Origin: an uncultured delta proteobacterium
GTDB lineage: Bacteria > Myxococcota_A > Polyangia > Polyangiales > Ga0077539
Length of the DNA stretch: 5,494 nt
NCBI GenBank assembly: GCA_903860995.1
Contig: CAIOSS010000384.1
Span: 1-5,494 of the forward strand
Reading direction: 5' to 3'
Numbering within the stretch: position 1 is the first letter of the stretch; each line of letters starts with the position of its first letter. A model generated the notes under the pieces. That model was not told where the DNA came from, ran no database searches, and saw only the letters and a program-made list of their open reading frames with translations. The translations under genes and the position numbers were made by a program. This document shows, piece after piece, positions 5,334 through 5,494 of this stretch.

Positions 5334-5494
5334 TCAATGTTGTGACTTCCGAGTTCGCGCTTCGTCGAGCAAGCGTTTGGTCGACACGTGGGTTTCGCCC
5401 TTGAAGCGGGTGCGCGGAGCCGGGGTCTTCTTCACCCGTGTCTTCGCCTTGGGGAGTCGCCGTAGATCGACGTGCCGGGCCAGCGCCAGCATGA
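5334..5494 (-). CDS. IS4-like transposase, C-terminal end (partial, runs off the right edge)
   Basis: The minus-strand frame enters from the right edge and ends at TGA 5336-5334 after 52 visible residues. It contains LRRLPKAKTRVKKTPAPRTR followed by FKGETHVSTKRLLDEA. The basic, proline-containing stretch followed by HVST..LL and a charged end is typical of the extreme C-terminus of many IS4-type transposases. The catalytic region would lie outside the window, so I cannot tell whether the gene is whole. The ATG at 5492-5490 is internal by this reading. The element's terminal inverted repeat should lie to the left, within roughly 100 bp of 5333, but one end alone cannot show it. Confidence 0.55.
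   Translation of the reverse strand, partial: MLALARHVDLRRLPKAKTRVKKTPAPRTRFKGETHVSTKRLLDEARTRKSQH

Overview
GC-rich bacterial DNA with accessory character. I cannot place the organism beyond a GC-rich bacterium. The lysine/proline/alanine tails, acidic DxDGDG repeats and mixture of ISAzo13, IS630 and IS4-type transposase sequence would suit, for example, Myxococcota, Planctomycetota or related environmental lineages, but this is inference. No housekeeping gene or RNA gene is visible.

Layout. (1) 2-241 (+): the end of a reading frame that is open from the left edge and closes in a basic tail built on five perfect copies of a 12-bp unit (KPKA x5). (2) 257-658 (+): the N-terminal part of an ISAzo13-type transposase, broken off before any catalytic residue. 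(3) 659-871: a non-coding leader with a 13-bp direct repeat and a 12-bp palindrome. (4) 872-3070 (+): a 732-residue protein of no family I recognise. It looks beta-rich with possible repeated units in its first 430 residues, then helical, with one Gly/Ala-rich hydrophobic segment. (5) 3086-4292: a complete 1207-bp IS630-family element with 32-bp inverted repeats (31/32 matching) and a duplicated TA. Its transposase is split into two frames over a TTTT-CCCCCCC run. (6) 4308-4826 (-): a 172-residue acidic protein carrying seven perfect-register 13-residue DxDGDGxxD repeats plus one degenerate unit. (7) 4827-5333: no confident gene, but a short minus-strand stretch resembles the N-terminal region of a type I restriction methylase subunit. 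(8) 5334-5494 (-): the C-terminal end of an IS4-like transposase, running off the right edge.

Reading. The 732-residue gene and the DxDGDG gene were originally a convergent pair separated by only 28 bp. The IS630 element landed on the TA at the exact centre of that gap, 13 bp from each stop codon, so both genes are intact. The two genes face each other and are not an operon; nothing in the sequence proves a shared function. Their setting among broken transposases suggests a region of recurrent insertion. The least familiar content is the 732-residue protein and the DxDGDG repeat protein.
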